64,000 bases of DNA from UBA10348 sp002469915 (GTDB lineage Bacteria; Bacteroidota; Rhodothermia; Rhodothermales; UBA10348), in contig JAQWHM010000021.1 in NCBI GenBank assembly GCA_029249345.1, forward strand, positions 1 through 64,000, read 5' to 3'. The position numbers were made by a program, and so were the translations under genes. The notes below the pieces were generated by a model. That model was not told the origin of the DNA and did not search any database. It saw nothing but the letters and a program-made list of their open reading frames with translations. Below are positions 44,087 through 52,302 of this stretch, piece after piece. Numbering within the stretch: the stretch's first letter is position 1; every line of letters begins with the position of its first letter.

Positions 44087-46792
44087 ATGTCTGAATATCC
44101 TTTCCAGAACATTGAAACGAAATGGCAGGCGTTCTGGGAGTCGAATAAGACCTTCCGCACGCCGTCAGATGTAGACACGTCCAAGCCCAAATATTATGTG
44201 CTGGACATGTTTCCATATCCAAGTGGGGTAGGCCTACATGTAGGGCATCCTCTTGGGTATATCGCTACAGATATTGTATCGCGATACAAGCGTATGAATA
44301 ACTTCAACGTGTTGCACCCCATGGGTTTTGATGCGTTTGGACTTCCCGCCGAGCAGTTTGCTGTTGAACACGGGGTACACCCGCGGATTACAACAGAGAA
44401 GAATATCGACAACATGCTGAGGCAGCTAAAAGCCCTCGGACTGAGCTACGATTGGGATAGAAAACTCTCAACCACGGACGTCGATTATTACAAGTGGACA
44501 CAGTGGATTTTCCTAAAGCTGTTCAACTCTTGGTATGATGAGGAGCAGGATAAGGCGCGCCCGATTGAGGAACTCGTTGAGATATTTGCCGATACCCGAC
44601 CAGGCTGGAGTCTTCTAAGCACCGCTGAAAAAGAACACGTGCTAGAGGGATACCGCCTTGCGTATCTGGCTGAAGTACCCGTGAACTGGTGCCCAGCGCT
44701 AGGCACGGTCCTAGCCAACGAGGAAGTCACCAATGAGGGACGCAGCGAGCGAGGCAACTATCCAGTCTATAAACGACCGCTCAAACAGTGGATGTTGCGC
44801 ATCACCTCCTATGCGGACCGCCTTGAAGAGGATCTAGAAGACGTGAACTGGCCAGAGCCCGTCAAAATGATGCAGCGCAACTGGGTCGGCCGATCCGAAG
44901 GTGCGCATGTAGACTTTGTGATTGAGGGTCAGGAAGACAAGCTTCGCGTTTTCACGACCCGGCCAGACACGTTATTTGGAGCAACCTATATGGTGCTTGC
45001 TCCTGAGCATGAGTTAGTTGATGTCATTACGAAGAATGACCAAAAAGCGGCAGTAAAAGCGTACCGAAAAGAAGCATCCGGCAAAACAGATATCGATCGG
45101 ATGTCTGAGTCTAAGACCAAAACCGGTGTATTTACGGGCTGTTATGCCATTAATCCGGCCGGCGGGTCACGCATTCCAATTTGGATAGCGGACTACGTAC
45201 TGATGGGATACGGCACGGGCGCGATCATGGCTGTCCCTGCTCAGGATGAAAGAGATTGGGAGTTTGCCAAGGTCTTCGACCTGCCCATCGTGCGGACTGT
45301 TCAGCCTCCAGATGGATTCGACGGAAAGGCCTATACGGGCGACGGACCAGCTATTAACTCTGAGTTTTTAGACGGACTGCGCATCGATGAAGCAAAGGCC
45401 CGCATGATCGACTGGCTCGAGGCAGAGAACCACGGAGAAGGCACGGTTACCTACAAACTGCGCGATTGGCTCTTTAGTCGTCAGCGGTATTGGGGTGAGC
45501 CATTTCCCATTTTGCGTGGCGAAGACGGCTCAGTACGAGCTGTAGCTGATGACGAGTTACCGGTTGAACTTCCACCGATGGAAGATTTTAAGCCTACAGC
45601 TAGTGATGATCCGGAAGCTCCTCCACGTCCGCCATTAAGTCGGGCCCCAGAGTCGTGGAGAGTCGTTGAAATAGACGGCGTGAAATACGAAAGAGAATTA
45701 AATACCATGCCTCAGTGGGCAGGGTCATGCTGGTACTATTTGCGATTCATCGACAATATGAACGATGAAGCATTTGCGGCCACCGATCAGGAAAAGTATT
45801 GGATGTCTCCCGCTGGAGTAGATCTGTATATCGGTGGCGTCGAACATGCGGTTCTGCATCTCCTGTACGCTCGGTTCTGGCACAAAGTCTTGTTTGATCT
45901 TGGGTATGTTTCTAGCGTTGAGCCTTTCGGGCGCCTCTTCAATCAGGGCTATATCCAGGCCTACGCCTACAGGGATGAGCGTGGTATTGCGGTTGAAGCC
46001 ACCAAGGTGGTAAATCAGGATGGTCGCCCTGCGATGGATGTGCAGGATCAGAAAGGACAAACCTACTTCTACGAAGGCCAACCGGTCTCACAGGAGTACG
46101 GCAAGATGGGCAAGAGCCTGAAGAATGCGGTGAGTCCTGACGAAATCAACGATCAGTACGGGTGCGACACCTTGCGTCTCTACGAGATGTACATGGGACC
46201 ACTCGAAGCATCGAAACCCTGGAATACTCGTGACATCGTTGGGGTGAACCGGTTCCTAAGAAGAGTTTGGCGCAATTTCATTCAAGATGATACCGACGTT
46301 ATTCTCGTTTCGGACGATCCCGCGACCGATGAGCAGATGCGACTGCTCCATAAAACGATTGCCCGGATGACATCGGACATGGAACGCATGTCCTTCAACA
46401 CAGCTATTGCTGCGCTCATAGAATTCCTTTCAGGAATCGTATCGCTGGACACGATACCCCGTTCGCTCGCCGAGCCCTTTATTTTGATGCTCGCCCCGCT
46501 TGCACCTCATATTTCAGAAGAAATTTGGCAGCGCATGGGTCACGAAGAGAGTTTGGCTTATGCGGAGTGGCCGGAAGTCGATGAAAAATGGCTCGTTCAG
46601 GATATGCTGAAACTGGTCGTTCAGGTGAACGGAAAAGTTCGAGGTACGATTGAGGTACCTGCCGATACGTCGAAGGAGGCCATTATTGAAGCGGGGCGTA
46701 CCAATGAAAAGGTGATCCGCCATTTAGAGGGCAAAGAAATCCGAAGAGAGATCTATGTCCCTGGGCGCCTAATAAATATTGTAGTTGGATAA
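44087..46792 (+). CDS. leuS: Leucyl-tRNA synthetase
   Basis: A 901-residue class I synthetase with editing (CP1) domain. The HIGH motif is YPSGVGLHVGHPLGY (about 44-58); the second signature is KMGKS in EYGKMGKSLKNAVSP (about 665-680), Gly replacing Ser of KMSKS. The region from about 610 to 665 (RLFNQGYIQAYAYRDERG and on) is an insertion rich in charged residues, as found in actinobacterial-type LeuS; most Bacteroidota LeuS proteins I know have KMSKS. The editing threonine-rich segment TTRPDTLFGATYMVL is intact. Full length. Its 3' end overlaps the longer frame of bshB1, but from ATG 46815 the genes are 22 bp apart. Confidence 0.96.
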   Translation: MSEYPFQNIETKWQAFWESNKTFRTPSDVDTSKPKYYVLDMFPYPSGVGLHVGHPLGYIATDIVSRYKRMNNFNVLHPMGFDAFGLPAEQFAVEHGVHPRITTEKNIDNMLRQLKALGLSYDWDRKLSTTDVDYYKWTQWIFLKLFNSWYDEEQDKARPIEELVEIFADTRPGWSLLSTAEKEHVLEGYRLAYLAEVPVNWCPALGTVLANEEVTNEGRSERGNYPVYKRPLKQWMLRITSYADRLEEDLEDVNWPEPVKMMQRNWVGRSEGAHVDFVIEGQEDKLRVFTTRPDTLFGATYMVLAPEHELVDVITKNDQKAAVKAYRKEASGKTDIDRMSESKTKTGVFTGCYAINPAGGSRIPIWIADYVLMGYGTGAIMAVPAQDERDWEFAKVFDLPIVRTVQPPDGFDGKAYTGDGPAINSEFLDGLRIDEAKARMIDWLEAENHGEGTVTYKLRDWLFSRQRYWGEPFPILRGEDGSVRAVADDELPVELPPMEDFKPTASDDPEAPPRPPLSRAPESWRVVEIDGVKYERELNTMPQWAGSCWYYLRFIDNMNDEAFAATDQEKYWMSPAGVDLYIGGVEHAVLHLLYARFWHKVLFDLGYVSSVEPFGRLFNQGYIQAYAYRDERGIAVEATKVVNQDGRPAMDVQDQKGQTYFYEGQPVSQEYGKMGKSLKNAVSPDEINDQYGCDTLRLYEMYMGPLEASKPWNTRDIVGVNRFLRRVWRNFIQDDTDVILVSDDPATDEQMRLLHKTIARMTSDMERMSFNTAIAALIEFLSGIVSLDTIPRSLAEPFILMLAPLAPHISEEIWQRMGHEESLAYAEWPEVDEKWLVQDMLKLVVQVNGKVRGTIEVPADTSKEAIIEAGRTNEKVIRHLEGKEIRREIYVPGRLINIVVG

Positions 46793-46814
46793 ACATTGCC
46801 GCCGGGGTCTATCT

Positions 46815-47582
46815 ATGAGTACGCTACCCAAGTTTGATGTCCTCGCGTTTGGCTCCCATCCGGACGACGTGGAGCTTTGTGCCGGAGGCACGCTCGCAGG
46901 TATGGTCCGGCAGGGGTATCGAACAGGTATTGTGGACCTCACAGCCGGCGAACTAGGTTCAAGAGGAACGACAGAATTGCGGGCATCTGAGGCTGCCGAA
47001 GCTGCCCGCATATTGGGCGCGTCGCGACGCGTAAATCTAGGCATCCCGGATGGGCAGATTGATAACACGTCGGACAATCGATTAAAAGTAATCCGGGAAT
47101 TACGCGCGACGCGCCCGGACCTCATTCTCATTCCAGCTCCAGATTGTCGGCATCCTGACCACCCTGCGGGCGCCAGACTGGTGGCAGACGCCGTTTTTCA
47201 GTCCGGATTGGTAAAGATTGAATCGTTTGATGATGAGGGAGTGCAGCAAGACGTCTGGCGCCCGCACCACGTGCTGCACTACATGCAGAGTATCGAGTTT
47301 GTGCCCACACTCGTTGTGGACGTATCCGAGACATGGGCCGATCGCACCCGCGCCGTTCAAGCCTTTTCCTCTCAGGTATTCAACCCAGATTATATAGCAG
47401 AAACAGACGAGCCGGAAACGTTCATTTCAAATCCGGCTTTCATGCAGTGGTGGGAAGCCCGAGCTAAAAACTTTGGATACCGCATTGGAGCTACCTACGG
47501 CGAGCCGTTCCTATACCGGCATGGCCCCATGGGCACCGACGACCTGATTGGTATGCTCAAAAAACAAAAGCCGTTCCGGTAA
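46815..47582 (+). CDS. bshB1: Bacillithiol biosynthesis deacetylase BshB1
   Basis: A 255-residue PIG-L family deacetylase that removes the acetyl group from N-acetylglucosaminyl-malate. The zinc site is AFGSHPDDVELCAGG (His and Asp ligands, about residues 11-25) with a second His in the DCRHPDHPAGARL segment (about 112-124). NLGIPDGQIDNT is characteristic of the BshB1 group. The frame opens with TTG at 46785, inside leuS, but ATG 46815 fits the family N-terminus. Together with bshC it supplies two of three bacillithiol steps here. A minus-strand terminator hairpin lies inside its last codons. Confidence 0.92.
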   Translation: MSTLPKFDVLAFGSHPDDVELCAGGTLAGMVRQGYRTGIVDLTAGELGSRGTTELRASEAAEAARILGASRRVNLGIPDGQIDNTSDNRLKVIRELRATRPDLILIPAPDCRHPDHPAGARLVADAVFQSGLVKIESFDDEGVQQDVWRPHHVLHYMQSIEFVPTLVVDVSETWADRTRAVQAFSSQVFNPDYIAETDEPETFISNPAFMQWWEARAKNFGYRIGATYGEPFLYRHGPMGTDDLIGMLKKQKPFR

Positions 47583-47597
47583 TTCCCGAAACGGCTT
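47557..47597 (-). terminator. Minus-strand terminator within the end of bshB1
   Basis: AAGCCGTT (47568-47575) pairs with AACGGCTT (47590-47597), extended by CGG/CCG after one mismatch. On the minus strand the right arm is followed by a T-rich tail (TTTTGTTTTTTG). It lies 23 nt after the stop of the minus-strand gene at 47620. Confidence 0.65.
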
Positions 47598-47619
47598 GCC
47601 ATGTAGAGATGTGTTTAGG

Positions 47620-48396
47620 CTACCAGGTCAAGGTAACGCGATTAACGCCCATGTCCATTTCTGGTAGATACACCATCGTAGTTTCAGTTTCTTCGACCCA
47701 GACTACCGTGCCTTCGCCCCCGGCAATACGCAGATCTTTGTATTGATCGCGATCCCCACGAATTTCCAGCACAAGATCCCTTATCGGAGTCTCGCTGTCG
47801 TTGACTAGATCTAAATTCATTTCGTCTTTTCCGAGCGCTGCAATGACGGGACGAATCTGATCCCGGTTTCGCCACCAGGTAATCGCTTCCGATGAAGTGA
47901 CAATCCAAGCTCCTTCCTGTTTTGCCCGAACCAACGTAGATTCAAAATCGGCTGCCTGCAGTGATCGAGAGGCATACGTTTCTGGATAGTACGGAAGCAC
48001 ATAGTAGCCCCGCGCTTTCCTGACTATTTCGTAGGATTCCCTAAACGTCGGCGCAAAACCCTCGGAAATTGGGATAATCGACAAAGGATCAGGTAAGGCT
48101 TTGACTTCTGCAGCCGTCATTGCTTCTGATGGCACTCCTTCTTGACCCGGAATAAATAGCGGCATGGCTTCATCTTCCGGTGGCATGAGGTCTTCGATTT
48201 CCAGACGCTCACGATAGTCTACTCGGTCCCACCAATCGATAACACCGGGCGCAAGACTAGGCTGACCACCAAGTATTAGATAATCACCGCCAATGTCTTC
48301 CATCGCGCGAATCGTATTTCCATCAAAGAAACCAGCTGGAGGATATACTCCATGGATTTCCTGAACGCCAGGCTTCTGGCCGGTAACCGTCACCAA
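47620..48396 (-). CDS. 5'-truncated polysaccharide-deacetylase-like protein
   Basis: A 258-codon frame. The segment EIHGVYPPAGFFDGNTIRAM matches the third region of the NodB/CE4 polysaccharide deacetylase fold, and AWIVTSSEAITWWRNRDQI matches a later conserved region; the last 80 residues look like a beta-sandwich. The N-terminal half that should hold the metal-binding TFDD and HxxxH motifs is missing, and there is no signal peptide. The frame opens with TTG immediately after an in-frame TGA; no credible start exists. It meets the propeller gene head to head at about 48,390. I take it to be a gene cut by an inversion breakpoint or an assembly join, not a functional enzyme. Confidence 0.6.
   Translation of the reverse strand: MVTVTGQKPGVQEIHGVYPPAGFFDGNTIRAMEDIGGDYLILGGQPSLAPGVIDWWDRVDYRERLEIEDLMPPEDEAMPLFIPGQEGVPSEAMTAAEVKALPDPLSIIPISEGFAPTFRESYEIVRKARGYYVLPYYPETYASRSLQAADFESTLVRAKQEGAWIVTSSEAITWWRNRDQIRPVIAALGKDEMNLDLVNDSETPIRDLVLEIRGDRDQYKDLRIAGGEGTVVWVEETETTMVYLPEMDMGVNRVTLTW
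48382..48394. repeat. Quasi-palindrome at the head-to-head junction
   Basis: GGTAACCGTCACC is an imperfect palindrome (one mismatch in the 6-bp arms). It sits where the two truncated frames meet, and both strands read V-T-V-T across it. Confidence 0.4.
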
Positions 48397-48418
48397 TCAA
48401 TCCATTGTTGTACCTCCA

Positions 48419-49123
48419 GTGATTGGACGAGACCGAACTATTTTTGCAGCTGCGACAGATGGATATGTCTATGCCTATGATCCTGAAGGGGTACGTTTGT
48501 GGAAATCACAGGCTGATATCGGAAGTGTCATGGTAGGAATGGCTCTCGTTGAAAAGCAGCTAACCGTCAACTTACCCACAGGTGACGTTCGTACGACCAC
48601 AGCCGTCGTCCTCTACGTTGTTTCCAATCACGGCCTATTATATGCTGTCTCGGGTGAAGACGGCTCCGTTTTATGGAGCTACCCATTGACCGGTCCCCTT
48701 CGCTCAGGACCGATCGTTGGACCTGATGGAGCCATCTACGTTGGCACGAGTACCGGACTTATCGTTTTGAACGAGGATACAGACGCATTCACACCTCGGC
48801 TCAGATTTGTTCACGTAGCATCCGATGTTGGAACGCCAGTGATTGACTCTAATGAGACGATCTATTTTATGGCGGGCAAAGTTTTGCACGCGATCAATCC
48901 AAATAACACTCCTGCATGGAAGTATGAAATTGGAGAAGAAGCCGATGGGCCGATCACCATTACTCGGGACGGTGGCCTGATTGTCGCGGCCACGGATGGT
49001 AGAAGAACGATCATGTATTCTATCGAAACCGGATCTGTGGGGCTCAACCCTTCACAATGGCCGACTTTTCTGAGAAACTCTCGTCATACCGGGCGCTTGG
49101 GAATTGACGCTACTGACGGCTGA
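48419..49123 (+). CDS. 5'-truncated PQQ-like beta-propeller protein
   Basis: A 234-codon frame starting at a GTG. It consists of four or five PQQ/BamB-type propeller blades (AAATDGYVYAYDPEGVRLW, LLYAVSGEDGSVLWSY, AIYVGTSTGLIVL, IYFMAGKVLHAIN, GLIVAATDGRR) and ends with SQWPTFLRNSRHTGRLG, a usual closing segment. There is no signal peptide, and the frame stays open and propeller-like upstream (about 48,390-48,418, reading SIVVPPVIGRD) until it runs into sequence antisense to the deacetylase gene. Its 5' part is therefore absent from this contig, and it is probably not expressed as a complete protein. The 3' end abuts the minus-strand gene at 49124. Confidence 0.6.
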   Translation: MIGRDRTIFAAATDGYVYAYDPEGVRLWKSQADIGSVMVGMALVEKQLTVNLPTGDVRTTTAVVLYVVSNHGLLYAVSGEDGSVLWSYPLTGPLRSGPIVGPDGAIYVGTSTGLIVLNEDTDAFTPRLRFVHVASDVGTPVIDSNETIYFMAGKVLHAINPNNTPAWKYEIGEEADGPITITRDGGLIVAATDGRRTIMYSIETGSVGLNPSQWPTFLRNSRHTGRLGIDATDG

Positions 49124-49765
49124 TCAGTTGATGCTTCGCATAGGAAGAGCGGCTGAACGGCCAGAAACCTCTCCATGAACATCGATGGACAGTATCCAGA
49201 TGTTGTACGAATCGGAGCCGCTTAAGGACGCTACCTCCTCACTTAAAAAGAAGGACGTGTCCTGCGTTTTGTGTACTAAGGTGCGGTCTCCGCTACTTTC
49301 GTTGTAAAGAACCACATGGTACTCTGAAGCACCAGGCTGTACAGGCCATCCAATTTCAACAGAGTTATTTACAATGTGGGGCGTCCAGGCTTGGAATGAA
49401 GAAGTGGATCTTCGAATACCGCCACTAAAAACGAGTACAGCGACGATAATCGTGAGGACCAATACGGCACTGGCAAACAGAGCCGTCACTTTCCAAAGAC
49501 TTTTTTCAGCATCCCTACGTACGTATACCTCCGATTGGTACCAGTTCGTATGGAGGGGAATCGGAACGACAGGATCACTCGGCACAGAAGCGCCATCACC
49601 AGAATCAGAGGTATTCATGGCATCGTTCGCCATGGACAATAGGTCTAGGGCGTCGTCATTTTTGACGATGTAGGATGCAATTTCTCGGCGAAGAGAACTG
49701 GGTAGATCTCCCGACAGATAGGCTGCTAGGATATGTTCGTCTACTTGCTCGCGATTACGAGACAT
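49124..49765 (-). CDS. Single-span anti-sigma-like membrane protein
   Basis: A 213-residue protein of unclear function. The N-terminal cytoplasmic part (1-90) starts with EHILAAYLSGDLPSSLRREIASYI, a pattern typical of the anti-sigma-factor N-terminal helix region, but without the zinc-binding HCC motif. One transmembrane span covers about 90-115 (VTALFASAVLVLTIIVAVLVF). The periplasmic C-terminus (about 120-213) reads as an FN3-like beta-sandwich (VEIGWPVQPGASEYHVVLY). No sigma factor lies beside it on this strand. It converges with the truncated propeller gene without a gap. Confidence 0.55.
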   Translation of the reverse strand: MSRNREQVDEHILAAYLSGDLPSSLRREIASYIVKNDDALDLLSMANDAMNTSDSGDGASVPSDPVVPIPLHTNWYQSEVYVRRDAEKSLWKVTALFASAVLVLTIIVAVLVFSGGIRRSTSSFQAWTPHIVNNSVEIGWPVQPGASEYHVVLYNESSGDRTLVHKTQDTSFFLSEEVASLSGSDSYNIWILSIDVHGEVSGRSAALPMRSIN

Positions 49766-49835
49766 AGATTACAGTGGCGCAATGCGCATTTAATAGCGGT
49801 TTGTCATCTTTTAGGAACGATGAAAAAGCATGGTT

Positions 49836-49867
49836 TTGCGCGATTTATGAAAATGAACATACCTTTC
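49836..49867 (+). promoter_or_regulatory. Possible promoter for the aldehyde dehydrogenase gene
   Basis: TTG (49836-49838), a 21-nt spacer and TACCTTTC (49860-49867, 7 of 8 to TAnnTTTG) fit the Bacteroidota promoter pattern. It would leave a leader of about 65 nt. Confidence 0.3.
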
Positions 49868-49939
49868 CTGTAAATTGCACTCCGAATCTTGAATCTACGT
49901 CTTGAATGAGAGCAGGTATCGGCGCATATTGGACCCACT

Positions 49940-51565
49940 ATGGACAAAGACCTCCACTCTATACAGCAGGCGCGCACACTCCTCAGACAAAGTCGAGCTG
50001 CTTTCGATGCGTACCATCACTTTTCTCAAGAAAAAGTGGACAGAATCGTACGAGATATGGTCCGGGCCGGCGTGGAAGCCTCGGAACGCCTAGCCAAAAT
50101 GGCGTTGGAAGAAACGGGGTTTGGGCGATTAGAAAGTAAAATCCAAAAAAACCTCTTTGCTACCCGGACGCTTTCGGAGCGAATGGCAGGCATGAAAACA
50201 TGCGGTATCATTAATACCACAGAAAATGATTCGATTTGGGAAATCGCTGCTCCCATGGGAGTCGTTGCCGGACTGGTCCCCTCGACCAATCCTACTTCAA
50301 CGGCTATGTATAAAGCGATCATCGCGGCTAAGGCGCGGTGTGGAATGGTATTAAGTCCCCATCCAAGAGCCAAAAAAAGTACACTGGAGGCGCTTCGGGT
50401 CGTGGCCACTGCAGCCTATCGTGCTGGTGCACCCGAAGGGTTATTCGGATGTATGTCTGACCCATCCATTGAAGGAACCAACGCGTTACTCGAAGACCCC
50501 GATACCGATTTAATTTTGGCAACGGGTGGCTCAGCAATGGTTAAAGCAGCTTACTCGAAAGGAAAACCAGCCTACGGCGTAGGCTCCGGAAACGTACCCG
50601 TGTACGTAGACCGCTCTGCTGATCTTAACAAGGCGGCCGCCGACATTATGTACGGAGTGTCGTTCGACTGGGGTACACTTTGCTCCACGGAACGGAGTAT
50701 TGTAGCCGATACCCCTTCGTTACCCCGCCTTAAAAAAGCACTTATTGCAGAGGGAGCGTATTTCGTTGAAGACGAACATAAGGAAGCGCTACGACAAGCC
50801 GTGGCTCCAGATGGTCGTCTCAACATCAAACAAGTCGGACAATCTCCCGCTAAAATTGCTGCTTTAGCTGGATTCAGCGTTCCAGAAGGTACCCGAGGAC
50901 TCATTGTTGAGGTTTCTCAGGTTGGTAAAGAGGAGCCTTTGTCAATGGAAACGTTGTCCCCCATTCTGTCCCTTTATACTGCCGACGGATGGGAGGCCGG
51001 ATGTGCCCGATGCAAAGAAATCCTCGCATTCGGAGGTATTGGTCATACACTGGCACTTCATGCGGGTACTGAAAAGGTTATTAAGGCCTTCGCCCTTGAA
51101 AAACCGGCCATGCGAATTGTTGTCAACTCAGTCGCTGCCCTTGGGTCCGTAGGCTATACCACCGCATTATTTCCAGCCATGACTCTTGGACCCGGAACCA
51201 TTGGAGGTTCTATTACCAGTGACAATATCTCTCCTCTTCACCTCGTAAATATCAAACGGGTGGCTATGGAGGTAAATCCTGTGAACCCAGGAAAAAAGAA
51301 AATAGATGCCACTCCGATGCGTACTCCTGTACCTACTCGCACAACCTCACCCTTATCTTTGGATGGAAGGCCGTCGAAGCCCTGGATGGACGAAATCGAT
51401 GCCCGTATACGTATGAAGGCTGGAAACCAGCCGTCGGGGCCTAAGAATCGTCGTCCACTACCGGCAAAAGCTGCAGCACCGAAGCCAGAGCCCACACCAA
51501 ATAAAAAACCAGACCTGTCAAACGCTGAAATTGACCGGATTGCGTCCCGATTTCGTAAGAAGTAG
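49940..51565 (+). CDS. CoA-acylating aldehyde dehydrogenase with a long C-terminal tail
   Basis: A 541-residue protein. Residues 1-455 form an aldehyde dehydrogenase of the EutE/PduP/AdhE-N/SauS (acylating) group: VPSTNPTSTAMYKAI, ATGGSAMVKAAYSKGKPAYG, the catalytic cysteine in WGTLCSTERS (about residue 245) and GGSITSDNISPLHLVNIKR near the end. Such enzymes oxidise acetaldehyde or a related aldehyde with CoA and NAD to acyl-CoA. The last 85 residues are foreign to the fold: a Pro/Thr-rich stretch, a short helix (PWMDEIDARIRMK), a Lys/Pro/Ala-rich linker and a final amphipathic helix (DLSNAEIDRIASRFRKK). This layout resembles an encapsulation peptide of a bacterial microcompartment, but no shell gene is in the window. 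Efp, accB and accC lie downstream. Confidence 0.87.
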   Translation: MDKDLHSIQQARTLLRQSRAAFDAYHHFSQEKVDRIVRDMVRAGVEASERLAKMALEETGFGRLESKIQKNLFATRTLSERMAGMKTCGIINTTENDSIWEIAAPMGVVAGLVPSTNPTSTAMYKAIIAAKARCGMVLSPHPRAKKSTLEALRVVATAAYRAGAPEGLFGCMSDPSIEGTNALLEDPDTDLILATGGSAMVKAAYSKGKPAYGVGSGNVPVYVDRSADLNKAAADIMYGVSFDWGTLCSTERSIVADTPSLPRLKKALIAEGAYFVEDEHKEALRQAVAPDGRLNIKQVGQSPAKIAALAGFSVPEGTRGLIVEVSQVGKEEPLSMETLSPILSLYTADGWEAGCARCKEILAFGGIGHTLALHAGTEKVIKAFALEKPAMRIVVNSVAALGSVGYTTALFPAMTLGPGTIGGSITSDNISPLHLVNIKRVAMEVNPVNPGKKKIDATPMRTPVPTRTTSPLSLDGRPSKPWMDEIDARIRMKAGNQPSGPKNRRPLPAKAAAPKPEPTPNKKPDLSNAEIDRIASRFRKK

Positions 51566-51615
51566 TACCTACATTTCAAGAGAAGACACTTCCCCACGAT
51601 CTTCGCGAATCGAAA

Positions 51616-51647
51616 TTGACTCAGAGAGCCATTTAAAGGTATATTTT
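51616..51647 (+). promoter_or_regulatory. Possible promoter for efp
   Basis: TTG (51616-51618), 21 nt and TATATTTT (51640-51647, 7 of 8 to TAnnTTTG) stand 45 nt before the efp ATG. Confidence 0.35.
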
Positions 51648-51692
51648 CTAATCTGAGCATTTGTACACAGTGAAAAGAACAAGGATTGCCGA

Positions 51693-52262
51693 ATGGCCTC
51701 TACAAGCGACTTCCGGAACGGTTTTACAATGTCATGGAATAATGGCATTTGGACAATCATAGAGTTCCAACACGTAAAACCTGGCAAGGGTGGGGCATTT
51801 GTGCGCACCAAGTTGAAAAACGTCGCCAATGGAAAGGTGGTAGACAACACGTTCCGTGCTGGTGAAAAAGTGGATCAGGTTCGTGTCGAAAGAAGGGGCC
51901 ATCAATTCCTATATCAGGATGACTTGGGACTTCACTTCATGAATACGGACACCTACGAGCAAGTCAATCTTCCTTTGGACGCTGTAGCTGGTCGTGAATA
52001 CATCAAGGAAGGGGCCACCATCGACATCATCATGCATGCCGAAACGGATCAGGCTCTTACCACAGAAATCCCCCTTGCAGTCGAATTGCTGGTAACCCAG
52101 TGCGATCCCGGACTGAAAGGAGACACGGCAACGGGTGCAACCAAGCCCGCAACCGTGGAAAGCGGTGCCACGATTTACGTCCCTCTCTTCATTAATGAGG
52201 GAGACGTGATCAAGGTAAATACCGATAAAGGCGACTATGTTACCCGTATTAGCGCCGCTTGA
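51693..52262 (+). CDS. efp: Elongation factor P
   Basis: A 189-residue translation factor that relieves ribosome stalling at proline runs. Domain I (KOW-like) carries the tip loop PGKGGAF with Lys32 as the likely modification site; the two OB domains follow, with GLHFMNTDTYEQVNL and the C-terminal GDVIKVNTDKGDYVTR signature. Lys at the tip means EpmA-type lysylation is possible, but no modifying enzyme is encoded in the window. It heads a group with accB and accC, an arrangement common in bacteria. Confidence 0.97.
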   Translation: MASTSDFRNGFTMSWNNGIWTIIEFQHVKPGKGGAFVRTKLKNVANGKVVDNTFRAGEKVDQVRVERRGHQFLYQDDLGLHFMNTDTYEQVNLPLDAVAGREYIKEGATIDIIMHAETDQALTTEIPLAVELLVTQCDPGLKGDTATGATKPATVESGATIYVPLFINEGDVIKVNTDKGDYVTRISAA

Positions 52263-52302
52263 TTTGAACTAAAAGCTTCGTATCGAAGCGAGAGGAAACA
52301 CT

